DNA from: Cladorhizidae sp. MBARI D1340-BT2
Taxonomy: Eukaryota > Porifera > Demospongiae > Poecilosclerida > Cladorhizidae
Reading direction: 5' to 3'
Length of the DNA: 64,000 nt
NCBI GenBank assembly: GCA_028752905.1
Contig: JAQNBH010000007.1
Span: 20,823,646-20,887,645, forward strand
Below the pieces are notes generated by a model. The model saw only the letters and a program-made list of their open reading frames with translations. It did no database searches and was not told the DNA's origin. Shown here in pieces: positions 11,788 to 22,739 of the stretch (positions are counted from its first letter, which is position 1; the number at the start of each line of letters is the position of its first letter). The translations under genes and the position numbers were made by a program.

Positions 11788-11932
11788 CGTTTGGACATTT
11801 TCTGGAGTTCAGATGCTCCGAGGTCTTCCAGATGGTTTTCTTTTTAATGCTGAACCTGTGGCCCTGAAATTTTCCACCCAGGGTTTTTGGTCTGAAACAG
11901 CTTCATTTCGATCAAGCTCAAAGTGGATAATT

Positions 11933-13686
11933 CAGAGTTGCCAACCGTCCCGGAATGGCCGGGACAGTCCCGGAATTTTGAGCATTGTCCCGGTGGTGTC
12001 CTTGTCCCGGAAATGTCCCGGAATTTACAGCTACGCGCACCTTGCGCTTCCACTCGCTTAGATGGCCACTGCTGTCTCAAGCTTGTTCAGTTTAGTCCTT
12101 TAACACTCGTAAAGCAACAAAAACAGGACACTTTTTAGCAGAGAAAAACTTCAGATAAACAATTACGGGTGTGCGAAACAACCTTTGACCTTGTTTCGAT
12201 TGGAGGTGCGGCACTCACGTGAAACTTCTCAGCACGTTATATGATAATTGCAATCTAAGCAAAATGGTAGAGAGGAGAGAATGCCATTTTGACAATAAAT
12301 GGATCAAAGAATTTCAGGGGATAGGCAAGAGTTTCAAAGGTATAATTAAAATATATATAATGAAATTAATTGACAAAGTAAGTAAGCATGGAATACAGCA
12401 AATGCAAGGTAAATAATAACAATACAGGGTAAATAATAACATCATGGGTACAGTGTGCTGCTTGTGTTCAATGCAATAGTAATGTCAGTAGTCTTGCCTT
12501 CATTTTAGTTCACTTGTATGCCCGATGTACTCTGTGTGCAATCGACTTTGGTGTTACCCATGGTGGCCGTAATGATGTCACATCTCACCTCAAGAGCAAG
12601 AAACATAAGGATATGTCAAAGGCTGTGCTATCAACTATTCCAATCACCTCTCTCTTCCAACATCAGAGAAGTGATCAAGTAATCGAAGCAGAGGTCAGGT
12701 GGGCTACATTTGTTGCTAAGCACAACATATCCTTTCTGTCTAGTGACCATGCCACCAAGCTTTTCAGCAAGATGTTCCCAGACTCTGAAATTGCAAAGAA
12801 ATTATCCTGTTCCCACACCAAAACCACCGCCATAGTGACGAAAGCTCTTGCTCTTTACTTCACACAGAGAGTTATGGAGTCAGTGTCAAGTGGTCCATTC
12901 TCTTTGATGATTGATGAATCCCATGACAAGAAGGATAAGTCTTGCATAATTCTTTTGAGGTTTCTTGATCCACAGGTAGGTGAAGTACGGACGAGATTCT
13001 TGGATATGCCTGTTGTGAACATTGATATAGCTACCAACTTGTTTCAAGCCTTGAAGGAGTCACTGACTAATTAGAATGGGCCTTTGACAATGCAGTGTCT
13101 TTCATGTCTGATACCACCAATGTTATGAAAGGAGTGAGGTCAGGTGTGCAGAAGCTGATTAAGGATGAGATCCCAACTTTGTATGATGTTGGTTGCATCT
13201 GCCATTTGGCTGATTTAACAGTCAAAGCTGGTTTGAAGGTACTCCCAGTGAACATTGACCAGCTGTTCATCGACATATTCTACTACTTCCATAGCAGCAA
13301 GAGAGCAGCAATTTGTCATCCTATGGTGTTCACTTTTCACCACTGAGCCAGGGGTGGTTTTGAAGCATTGCCACACAGATGGCTCAGCTTGCTGAAGTGT
13401 GTGAATCGTTACCTCAGGCAGTATGATGGTTTGAAGTCATTCTTCTTGTCTTGTGAGGAAGCTGAACAAGGTCTGTAGCATTCTTTCAAGGCATGAGAAT
13501 CCTCTGATGAAACCTCTGTTGTTCTTTTATCTTGCCCTCAATGGATCAATTCAACCGGAAATCTACACTCACAGCTGCCGCGTATAAAATTAATGGCGAA
13601 AGGCGCACGCTAATTAGGGGGCGTGGTCGAAAATTCGCGCCATATATAATGTCCCGGAATTAACTTATGGAAAGTTGGCAAGTATG
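11933..13686 (+). mobile_element. hAT element, copy A (about 1.75 kb, non-autonomous)
   Basis: The left end begins CAGAGTTGCCAACCGTCCC and the right end finishes GTTGGCAAGTATG, giving a short inverted repeat around TTGCCAAC, as in hAT transposons. A near-identical copy lies at 48361-50145 with the same two ends, which fixes the boundaries. The sub-terminal zones carry clustered GTCCCGGAA-type motifs (several at 11945-12030, one near 13650). The 8 bases outside each end (GGATAATT and GGATATGA) agree only at the first five, so a target duplication is possible but not clean. The transposase inside is truncated and frameshifted. Confidence 0.8.
12260..13620 (+). pseudogene. hAT transposase of copy A, truncated
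   Basis: The first piece, FDNKWIKEFQGIG (about 12288-12325), is followed by a likely intron ending CATTTTAG at about 12509. The next exon encodes a BED-like C2H2 finger (YARCTLCAIDFG, HGGRNDVTSHLKSKKH). Then come DHATKLFSKMFPDSEIAKK, the RNase H-like segment (SLMIDESHDKKDKSCIILL) and FMSDTTNVMKGVRSGVQ with DVGCICHLADL. A stop at 13072 and a frameshift near 13300 (shared with copy B) break it. Past the shift, RWLSLLKCVNRYLRQ is still readable. The C-terminal hAT dimerisation region is absent. The family resembles KIAA1586-like proteins, from memory. Confidence 0.7.
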
Positions 13687-13689
13687 GGA

Positions 13690-15760
13690 TATGAAAATCT
13701 CTGGCATCGCAATCACCAATTCGCCATTCGCAAATGTGCAGTGCACACCAGAATGCATGATGGCAACTGGTAAGACATTAGCTGCAGGAAGACACCGCTA
13801 CCACCTGCCTAACTTCACTAGTGCCCACCAATGACCGTGTAAAATGTGGGAGGGTTTTCTTCCCCACCCTGTATGTAGATATTCCTTCCAGATCACAAAC
13901 TGGTGCAAGGCTGGGACAAGAACTTGATTAAGGGCTGGTCTCAGATTTTGACAAGGCGTCCGAGCTCGGTTCTTTTGTCTGAGCCCCAGTTGGGGCTTCA
14001 CTTTGTCTTGATGACAGGTCCAAATGATCCCCTTCCTGTAACCTTCCGATGTCTTTTCCACCAACCAGAGATGGCAGCAATCTTCACCTCATTGCCATGT
14101 CTGTCACGACCACACTGTTCAAGTTTTGGCAAGGTAATCGAGATAAGGCATCTGCATTAGCACCTTTCTTCTTAATGGTGTTCCGACCACCATGAAATCT
14201 GACCTTCGGGTTCCCGGAAATTCTTTAACCAAGTGAGAGAGCCATGGTTGGTAGGGAGAGTAAATTGTTCCCGAATCAGGAAATGTCGAAAATGTTTGGC
14301 CAAGACTACCACTGTGAGTTCTCCTGGTCATGCAATTCATATGCTCTGGTTTGTTGAGCCGTCTACTAGCATAAGCAATCACACAATCCCTACCACTCTC
14401 ATCAAGTTGTGACAGGACAGCACCTATTCCATGGTCTGCAGAAGTCACGGTAAGCCAACACTGGGGCCAAGATTAGATATGTTTTGAGCTTCTCAAAGGC
14501 TTCCCCTGATCACTTAAAATGAACATTATGCTCGGTGAGATGATGGAGGGGACGCGATCTCAGCGAAGTCACAGATAAACTGTCGATAATATCCAGCCAG
14601 ACCCAGTACTTCCTTGATTGTTGTGGTGGTCAGCCACGATGCCACTTTCTCTATCTTAGAGGGGTCGGTGGCCACTCCTTTATCGACACAATATGCCCAA
14701 GATAAGAAACCTCGTGCTGGAGGAAATTACACTTCTTGGGCTGCAACCTTAAGCCAGCTCTAGAGAGACACTTGAAGACCATACTCAGATTTGCTAAGTG
14801 CTCAGAGAATGTCTTCCCTGGGATGATTACATGATCTAGATACACTAAGCTGCAACCACTGTAAGCCAGCAAGTACTATCCATCAAACACTGGAAGGTTG
14901 CTGGGGCATTGCACAGGCCAAATGCCAAATTTGAACTCCAATAGGCCCCCGGTAGTACAAAAGGGCGGTCCTCCTCTGCTACCTCCACCTGCCAGTACCC
15001 ACTGAGAAGGTCTATGGTGGAAAACGACTTGGAGCCAGCAAGGGTGTGAAGGATATCGTCAATCTTAGGGAGAGGATACGCATCTTTGATAAGCTTATGG
15101 TAATCTATGCAGAATCTAAAGCTGTTGTCCTTCTTCCAAACTAGGATGGGGGATGCCCAGGGACTACTTGAAGGCTGAACTACATCACTGTTATGCATGT
15201 TGACTAGCAGCTCCTGTACTTCATTCCTCCGATGTGGGGGGAGTCTACACACAGCCTGTCTAATTAGTGGAGCAGTATGAGGGGAGCTTTATAAATACAC
15301 CATATTCACCACATCACTCTCATGACAAGATAGGGAGTCTTGACGCAACTCAATGGTTGATGTTTCGCCTAGATGGATCATTAATCTTCCCAATCTACTG
15401 TGACCTTATGTTTTTTCAAAACATCTAAGCCCAAAATGGCTTTATTAGTAAGTGGACTCACAACGGCGATGTTGGCCTGATAGAGGATTCCTTGGACAGG
15501 TCTATGGGTGAATACCCATAGACTTGTAGAGGAGATTCATCCAGGCTTACAAGTCACTGTTCTTTCCAGGGTTTGAGTTTGACTCCTCTGCCATGACTGA
15601 CTTTGTCCCACATCCTTTTGCATGAGGGACACCAAGGCTCCTGTTTCAACTAGCAGGGTAGTAGCATGCCCATTGACCTTGCCACTCACAGTATAGCCAC
15701 CTGTAGGGGTTACTAAAGAAACACTAACTATGGGGGGCCTTATCCTTATTATCCTTCTGC
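13690..15760 (-). pseudogene. Ty3/gypsy pol remnant: protease, RT, RNase H
   Basis: Reverse-strand retrotransposon polyprotein in pieces. The protease region near 15640-15700 reads GKVNGHATTLLVETGA, with Glu where the catalytic Asp of 'L.DTGA' is expected. Reverse transcriptase: SSPWASPILVWKKD, FCIDYHKLI, FSTIDLLSGYWQVE and FGLCNAPATFQCLMD (14870-15230). The metal-binding motif reads SLVYLDHVII (about 14824-14850), so the usual YLDD has become YLDH. RNase H (ADHGIGAVLSQLDESGRD and VIAYASRRLNKPEH) lies at 14340-14445, and the linker ANADALSRLP at 14131-14160. No integrase is visible; the element ends against hAT copy A near 13690. Confidence 0.8.
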
Positions 15761-16100
15761 AGCAGGCTCTTCATGCAGAAGGATTTCCATTTACCTGTGA
15801 CTGATCATTTGTGAAGAGCAACAATATCTCGTTATGTGCCTGCTTCTACCACATTTCCAACACATCAGTAGCCCACTGCCTAGAACCTCTCCTTGGGCCC
15901 CGGTCATGGTCATTTACCCTCATGGAAGGGTTTTCTCCCCTCCATGGCATCACTCCTCTCTGCCTACTTGCTTCTGATCATAATAGTTTATCTCTAGCTT
16001 ATCGGTCAATTTCTTGACTAGAGAAGCGAGATTATCTCTTTCCGACCCCTGGCTACTCACCCCACCAATGGGTATTTGTCCTACTTCCAGGGGCTTCTTC

Positions 16101-16623
16101 TCAACACTTGCAAGTTGCAACCATCATCCTAGGAGTAAGATACAACTCGAGCTCCAAGATGGCCACGACTGTCTCATCCAGCATCTGCAGGGCTTTCTGC
16201 TGAACACTAAATGTGACCTGGCAATTGTCGAGTTGTGCAAGGTAAGCATTCAGTGCGAATGTTTCCTTAGCATTCTCCTCTAAATCTGGGTAAGCCTTGT
16301 CTACTAACAATCTGAGGTCATCTGTGATCTGGCCAGCTTTCGGGTTTACTCTTTCAACGAGTTTATAACTACACCTGGTAGCAGGTCTTCCTTGTTTTGA
16401 GTTTGAACCGCTCGCCAAGCTTTGGTGGCTTCATCAAAACTTGCCCTGGTAGCTGGTGGAAGGCATTGGAATGCAATCTGTGCTCTTCCATCTCTACCGC
16501 ACTTTTGAGCCATTTCAGCTTGTTCTTGTCATCCCACTTGTTGACGGCAGCAATATTGAGGAAGTGGTATTGCCTGCTCCAAGCTTCCTTTGCCTGAGCA
16601 GGGATCAATGATCTCATAGCCAA
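16101..16623 (-). pseudogene. Ty3/gypsy gag remnant
   Basis: Two overlapping reverse-strand frames give one gag-like capsid sequence with a frameshift near 16400: KEAWSRQYHFLNIAAVNKW and AFHQLPG in the first, then LRLLVDKAYPDLEENAKETF and LDNCQVTFSVQQKAL in the second. This matches the retrotransposon gag domain that precedes Ty3-type pol in invertebrates. The interval 15760-16100 between gag and protease contains no clear zinc knuckle. I could not find LTRs at either side of this copy. Confidence 0.65.
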
Positions 16624-16639
16624 TTCTTCGTACAGATCT

Positions 16640-16904
16640 TAATCCTTCAATGTAATATTGTGCTGAGAGTTACAATTGATGATAGTTTCTTGGATCTCAT
16701 TCAACATAAGACACACACAACAATAACCTTCTCAATAATCAACTAGTTATTATGTTATTGTTGTTGTTGTTTTGTTGTTGTTTTTATTATTATTTTTATT
16801 TTTATTAATTTATTAATTTATTATTATTTATCTCTATATTATATAAAAATAAACAATCAATAAAAAATAAAAAATAAATTTTTGAGATGATATAAACCCT
16901 TTCT
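16640..16904. other. AT-rich low-complexity DNA
   Basis: Mostly runs of TTG, TTA and AAAT repeats (16740-16885) between the gypsy remnant and the 3' end of the next LINE. No gene is seen. Confidence 0.6.
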
Positions 16905-18720
16905 GCACTTATTCATATAGTTTATAGAACCCCCTCCCCTCAAGTTCAAATGTTCAAGTGATGACTAGGGAAATGGCTAGTCCCATACCCTGATGGCAAA
17001 GATCCCATTGCTGAGGCTGCATTCCCACGCTGCACCGCCACAGAAATCCGTTGAAGAAGATGTTGATGGGAGTTCTCTTCATAAGTCACTGACCTCAGGC
17101 GGCATCCCAACTCCCTGAAGATTTGCTTGAGGCCCAAAGGATCCACAAGTCTCTACCGCCACAGGTATAAACTTGTATGCCGAGTCCAGGTGGGCATACT
17201 TCTCACCCTTCAAAATCTCCGCCTGGGCTGCCACTGCACCAGCCTCAGTGACTGCAGCCAAAAGGTTGGATGGGGCAAAGGTGTCACTGCAGGTTGCATC
17301 CCATACCAAGAGTCTACCACTTGACCATGGAATGATGGACATACCATCCGGTCTCTTTCCATCGGAGCGAAGCAGACCTGAGGGCTCCAGCCGGGAAGGG
17401 ACATTTGCAGCAGTTAATGCCCGATGGATGATGTCATTTAAAGCATCATGGCGAGAAAGCCTCCCCTGACTGTGCCTGCAGCTCAACCCATGCGTGCCAA
17501 ACTGGCTGACATCCGATTTACAGTAACTACAAGAGTGTGGCTGGCACAGGGGTGCTCGAAGACGTAACCCAACTGCTATTCGAACTACATCATCGGTCAT
17601 TCGGAGACCCAGTGAGGAGATTGGCAGGGCATTAAGCCAGGCACCTGACTCACATGCAGACACTGCAAGGAGACGAGCTCTGGTTTTGGGGTCACTAGTA
17701 TTCCGCAAAAGTGACTCTGCCCTTTCCAAAATATGAGGGATGTCCCACGACTTCTGCTGATGGGAAGCAGGCGGGGCTGGAGGAGGCAAGACAAGGTTAT
17801 CACCCCAGAGTGAAAGGGCAACCTCAATCTCAGGACACTGGACAGCGCTAAACCGAGGGGGGAGGATAAGGTGAATGAGATTGGACGATCCATCAGCAGA
17901 AGCCAAAAAGGCAGAGGGAGCAAGATCAACCGCACTCCTAATTCCAATTCCCCCATGGTTCACTGGAAGGGTGGCCTGTAGCCAAGAAGGGTCATTGTTC
18001 TGAAAATCTATATTAGTGATATTGCTGAGGATCGACTTGAGAAGGTGGTCATAGGTTGGGAGATGACTGCAAGAGAAACAGGGAGCAGAGCGGAGAATGT
18101 GCATCATCTTAGGGATCGCAAATGAGTGACGCAACAATGTGATAGCATCATGTGATTGCAAATGACAAAGTCTATCACCCATCAACTGCAGCAGCTCTGT
18201 CTTCTCCCTTACACATGCATCCACTGATTGTAACCCTCCAATAGGAGAGTCCAAGAGATTGGCATTCTCTGGGTTAATGATGCTAACTCCTGGAAGAGCA
18301 ATGAGGACGATCCCTCGAGAGGTAGGATCCTTACAGATCAATACTGTCTTTCCTCTGTTTAGCTCAAGGCCCAGAGCACCTGCTTCAACCTCAATGGTCT
18401 TGAGATCACGAATTACATCTTCCCGGTTGCCTCCCAGAGTTCCATCATCCAGATAAAAAACACAGAACTCTGACCTCAGCTTTGCACACAGTTTCTGAAT
18501 AGTCAGGCAAAAGAGGAGGGGTCCCAGCGGGTCGCCCTACTGAACCCCTTCTGAAGACAGCACCACTTCATCACCCCATGAGAGTAAAGATGGCGAGCAG
18601 TATACCGAGTGGACAAAAGGGAGAAGCTCGGGAATGTACTCCTCTACAGCACCCAACATCTTGTCCTGGCGAATACTGTTGAAGGCATTTCTGAAGTCTA
18701 CTTTGATGATCACTTGGTCT
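16905..18720 (-). mobile_element. LINE with C-terminal zinc finger and endonuclease-like domain, copy A, 5'-truncated
   Basis: This reverse-strand copy holds the last part of a reverse transcriptase followed by a long C-terminal region. It is cut at its 5' side by a (TTA)n tract at about 18720. Its 3' untranslated end (TTGAACTTGAGGGGAGGGGG on the reverse strand) is repeated on the plus strand at 25500-25555 in copy B, so the 3' terminus lies near 16905. Confidence 0.75.
16946..18720 (-). pseudogene. Reverse transcriptase C-terminal half with CCHC finger and REL-like domain
   Basis: Near the 5' break the frame reads EGVQ-stop-GDPLGPLLFCL and then FCVFYLDDGTLGG (about 18445-18485), with the catalytic YLDD intact. 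A 420-residue open frame (17079-18341) continues. Near its end are a C-x2-C..H..C finger (CSYCKSDVSQFGTHGLSC), RLSRHDALNDIIHRAL, then GLLRSDGKRPDG and LLVWDATCSDT. The order finger, 'RHD', 'RPDG' and 'WDAT' resembles the restriction-like endonuclease of R2/NeSL-type LINEs (family inference). A frameshift near 17100 separates the tail ELGCRLRSVTYEENSHQHLL and QRISVAVQRGNAASAMG. A stop in the GVQ-GDP motif also inactivates the copy. Confidence 0.65.
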
Positions 18721-19215
<495 letters not shown>

Positions 19216-19239
19216 TTCTTTTTTCCTTTCCACACCCGG

Positions 19240-19430
19240 TTCACGCTAGATGTGTGTGCTGGTTCACATGCTGGATGTGTGTGCTGAGGTTTTTTTTTGG
19301 CCACATGGTGAATAGTAGCTACTGGTATATAGCAGGCTCACGAGTCTTATCATTATTCCCAATGAAGGCTAGAGCATCTATATAGTTGAAACGTCGAGCG
19401 ACAATTTCAAGTTGATTATTGGGAAGGTTA
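19240..19430 (+). repeat. Dispersed repeat end with hammerhead-like core, copy A
   Basis: Downstream of the (TTA)n tract is a segment related to 23650-23790. Shared landmarks are a TGCTGGA-TGTG-TG stretch, then GAATA-TAGCTAC, then an ATGA...stem...GAAA unit followed by ACAATTTCAAG. Here the core reads CCAATGAAGG, CTAGAGCATCTATATAG, TTGAAACG (19358-19393). 'CTGATGA-stem-GAAA' is the hammerhead ribozyme core carried by Penelope-like and other retroelements. This copy deviates from it (CCAATGA), so the assignment is tentative. Confidence 0.35.
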
Positions 19431-19502
19431 TTGTAATGTTATTATGTCAACTGAGAGTTCATTGAGAGTTTATTGGAGTTCTCTCTCCCCTTTTCAAGGG
19501 CC

Positions 19503-19553
19503 CTTCCATCCTGGATACAACACATCCTGGATACAACCCATCCTGGATACAAC
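19503..19553. repeat. Short tandem repeat, three copies of about 16 bp
   Basis: CATCCTGGATACAAC is repeated three times with 1-2 base spacers. No other feature is visible from here to 20390, apart from scattered AT-rich sequence and a CA-rich stretch near 20085. Confidence 0.8.
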
Positions 19554-20390
19554 ATACAAATCTACAAAGTAAGTAGATGAGTAAGCAAAGGAAACATGTG
19601 AGGCCTAATTACAAACAAAAGATGAGAGCAGTTCCATTGTGGCACAACAGTTACCAACACCTATGCAATAATATGCAGTTCAACAGTGTTACAGCAATCT
19701 TCAAGATTTTATTAATGGCATACTTTGTGGCGCTCCTTCCCTTGTAGAAACATGGATAGCTATAGTATAGAAGTTTTATCAGACCTTAAGGAAATATCTG
19801 GATGGTGGCTGATGCTAAATGCTAGCAGAAGATAAGAAAAGATAAACTACAGTATGATTGATGATTTTGAACACGAAAAATTTTCAATGTATAGCTAGCT
19901 AATGTGTGATGGTAAGGGAATTCAAAAATTGTCTCTGTAACTTAGCAAGTTTTGTCTGATGATTCGAGTTGACGTTTTATTCCAGATTTTTTACAAGCCC
20001 TCGTGTGTGCCTCCACTCTCTCCACTTTTACTATTAAAGATACAAAGATTGGCAACACCAGGTAACATTATTTTTAACTCTCTCTCACACATACACACAA
20101 ACACATTTCTCCTCTTCGGCCAGTGCAGGATGCAGTCATCATCATTTCCAGTGTGATAAAGCTAAACTGCTTTCATTGCAAACTACTGGGTCAGCACAGT
20201 GTGTAGAGAGCTATTTCTGTTAAGGATGGCCATATTCATAACTTTGGCTTCCAGATAAACCCACTACATATTTAACCCTGTTAGGGGTCCTTCACAATTA
20301 TCAACATTTTCACAAGTGTACAAAACGTACGTTAGGGGGGAGGGGGTAAAGACCTGCCATACGCTCTCTATAAAATACGCTCTCTATAAT

Positions 20391-20575
20391 AAATCTAGTG
20401 GTGTCACTGTTAACCACCACTCCCATAGCATAAATCTAGTGGTGTCACTGTTAACCACCACTCCCATAGCATAAATCTAGTGGTGTCACTGTTAACCATC
20501 ACTCCCATAGCATAAATCTAGTGGTGTCACTGTTAACCATCACTCCCATAGCATAAATCTAGTGGTGTCACTTTG
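20391..20575. repeat. 41-bp tandem repeat, about 4.5 copies
   Basis: The unit begins AAATCTAGTGGTGTCACTGT and ends CTCCCATAGCAT. The copies are almost identical, differing at one C/T position. The last copy breaks at GTGTCACTT, and the flank then reads TTTTCCACTAGAT, a short inverted echo of the unit's start. Confidence 0.9.
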
Positions 20576-20809
20576 TTTTCCACTAGATGATAATAGGAGT
20601 GACATACTATGTAGTTTTTAAAATTAATTATGTACTCGGTGGATGTTACAATTTATTATTGTTGATCCAGCTCAACTCCAATGTAATTAAATTTCTGACA
20701 TTCTTGTATAGACCGACCACATTGGTAGAGTCTTGGAAACTATCAGGGTGTAATAACTGCTAGTATGTTATAAATGCAAGTGTTTACATAGAATTGGCCA
20801 TTTTTTCAG

Positions 20810-20858
20810 AACACGAAGCTGCTTTGGATACAAACTAAAGAAGAAATTACTAATTAAG
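20810..20858 (+). other. Probable 5' untranslated exon
   Basis: The 49-nt segment lies between a good acceptor (GGCCATTTTTTCAG) and a strong donor (AAG|GTAAGG). In the phase needed to join the next exon it contains a stop codon, so it would be untranslated. The intron that follows (20859-20940) is 82 bp and ends GTTAAACAG. Confidence 0.4.
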
Positions 20859-20956
20859 GTAAGGCAAAATATGTAACAATAATGTCCGAAACTGCGCTAA
20901 TAACATCCTAATTGTGTACATGAAAATATTTGTTAAACAGAGGCTCTATTGATATC

Positions 20957-21622
20957 ATGTCATCTGTAGAATTATCTGAAGGAACTGTCGTCACTATGCC
21001 AGTTTTTCCAGCATACATGCCCTTCATTCTCCTTTCCTTCTTCTTCGACCATAAAATTGATGTCTTCTATTCAGAACATTCCAGCAACAACTTCGATCTT
21101 TACATTGCACCAAAACAAGGTACTTGGTAATGTTTATAATTAGCAAGCTATTGCAGAAGAATAGCTATTAATAGGGTTTGTTTTTGCTCCATAGGTTATG
21201 AGATAAAAGTCATGTATGCAGAGTTGGATACAACCTTTCTTAAAACAACATTTTCAAATAATAGCTTAGACTTTAAGTTATATAATGTCAGGATATTTTG
21301 GGATGGATATGTCAGTAGAAATTACTTCAGATTCGATGAGGACAAAGAAGTAATAAAGACTACAACCAATAGCAGTAAAGCATCTATATTCTCAATTTAT
21401 GCTACTCCAGAACTCCATTCAAATTGTCACTTCAAAATAATATACCACTCTACTGTTGAAGTTTCCAGAGAGTTTGAAATAATAATGCAACTCAGTTTTG
21501 GACATGGTGTCACACAGAATGGGCCTTATGAACTTCGTGGGATTAGAAAAGGTGCTTTTCAAACTCGACTATATTTCGAAGTTCGTGGATTCTGCAAAAA
21601 ATTACCAGAAAAAAGAGCATGA
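20957..21622 (+). CDS. Unrecognised 196-aa protein, two coding exons
   Basis: The two coding exons are 20957-21119 and 21195-21622. The 75-bp intron (21120-21194) begins GTACTTGG and ends TTTGCTCCATAG. It joins the codon G|GT, so the reading passes from IAPKQG into YEIKVMYAELD. The joined frame is 591 nt including the stop. I chose ATG 20957 because it is the first Met after the acceptor at 20940; an ATG at 20930 lies in the likely intron. The product has a hydrophobic patch (MPFILLSFFF, residues about 23-32). The rest alternates polar and aromatic residues (FKLYNVRIFWDGYVSRNYF), which suggests beta structure, but I recognise no domain. An AATAAA lies at about 21770. Clean splicing, no stops and no transposon motif favour a real host gene. 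Confidence 0.55.
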
Positions 21623-21775
21623 AACTTGGTCATTGTTAAGTCGTTACATCATGAATTTAAGGTGGTATCCCACCTGTTTCTGAATGATTTAAAAGATATA
21701 CATAACTTCTGTATGCTTTATTGTTTTATTCTTAAATTTAGGGAGATGACTGAGGAACCACTTCAAAGTAATAAA

Positions 21776-22140
21776 AAATAGGTTTGAGTGTGTGACAAGT
21801 TGCAGCAACCACAGCTGAATACAGGCTTATTTAGAATCAGACCTAACCCTTATTTACCTAATACTAAGTGAATGTTATTTTGCATCAAGATAGATGTTAT
21901 ATGTAAGTGTGGCAAAGACAGTGGTAGATCCCTTCGGATCAACTTCTGGAAAGTATTTTGCTAATTTCTACTTAAAAAAAGTTTTGTCTGAATATCTGAC
22001 GGTATCATTGCAGTCAATGAGAGGATTTAGTTAAACATATATTCTAAGCAAAAAATCTTTGCCCCAGTACAAAACAATGGCATAATGAAAAAATTAGGGT
22101 TAAAGTTTGGTTAATAAATAAAAGCTGACAATAATAAGAC
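21776..22140. other. No recognisable feature
   Basis: Sequence between the probable polyadenylation signal of the 196-aa gene and the next transposon fragment. I see nothing coding or repeated in it. Confidence 0.4.
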
Positions 22141-22147
22141 TTTGCAT

Positions 22148-22552
22148 TTACTGTTGGTCTACCTGTGCAGCAATAGTTCCGTAATCCTCACAAGGCATTC
22201 CTCCAATTTGTTTGGATTTTTTTTTTTTTTTTTTGTAAACAGCATCAGAAATGTCAGTGGTGTCAGTTCCAAACATTCCAGATGCATACATGGCACTTTC
22301 TTCTTCTTGGTACTGATCATCCAAACACTTAACACTTCCTTTCCTGCAACAATTTTGATCGATCACCATCCTTGTACTCACTGCAGGATATTCTGGTCTT
22401 ATCCTTTCCCTGTTTGTCTTGCAACTTAAAGCTTGAACAATGTCAAAAAAAGAAGAAGCCCCATCATTAAAGTATGTAACACCCAGTGCACACACATACT
22501 TAACAGAATCTGCACCTAGGAAAAGTTCCTTAGTACAAAATTTCCATAACAT
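22148..22552 (-). pseudogene. Fragment of an unclassified transposon-associated ORF
   Basis: The frame contains KELFLGADSVKYVCALGVTY and FNDGA near the start, and EEESAMYASGMF later. This pattern ('..vk.a.alg...FNDGa' followed by a basic stretch and 'EG..Y..G.F') recalls C-terminal parts of unclassified, often transposon-linked proteins that recur in invertebrate genomes. An A-run (KKKKKK) interrupts the end. I cannot assign a superfamily, and the match is from memory. Confidence 0.35.
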
Positions 22553-22555
22553 GAA

Positions 22556-22735
22556 GATGGTGGGAGGGATGCAGGAGGAGATGATGGGAGGGATACCAGG
22601 AGGAGATGACGGGAGGGATACACAGGAGGAGATGATGGGAGGGATACAGGAGGAGATGATGGGAGGGATACAGGAGGAGATGATGGGAGGGATGCCAGGA
22701 GGAGATGATGGGAGGGATGCAGGAAGGGATGGTGA
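22556..22735. repeat. Minisatellite, about 24-27 bp unit
   Basis: About seven copies of GATGATGGGAGGGAT followed by (A/G)(C)CAGGAGGA. In one frame it reads as repeats of MMGGIQEE, but it lies at the edge of a transposon fragment and lacks any sign of a gene. Confidence 0.85.
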
Positions 22736-22739
22736 GATA

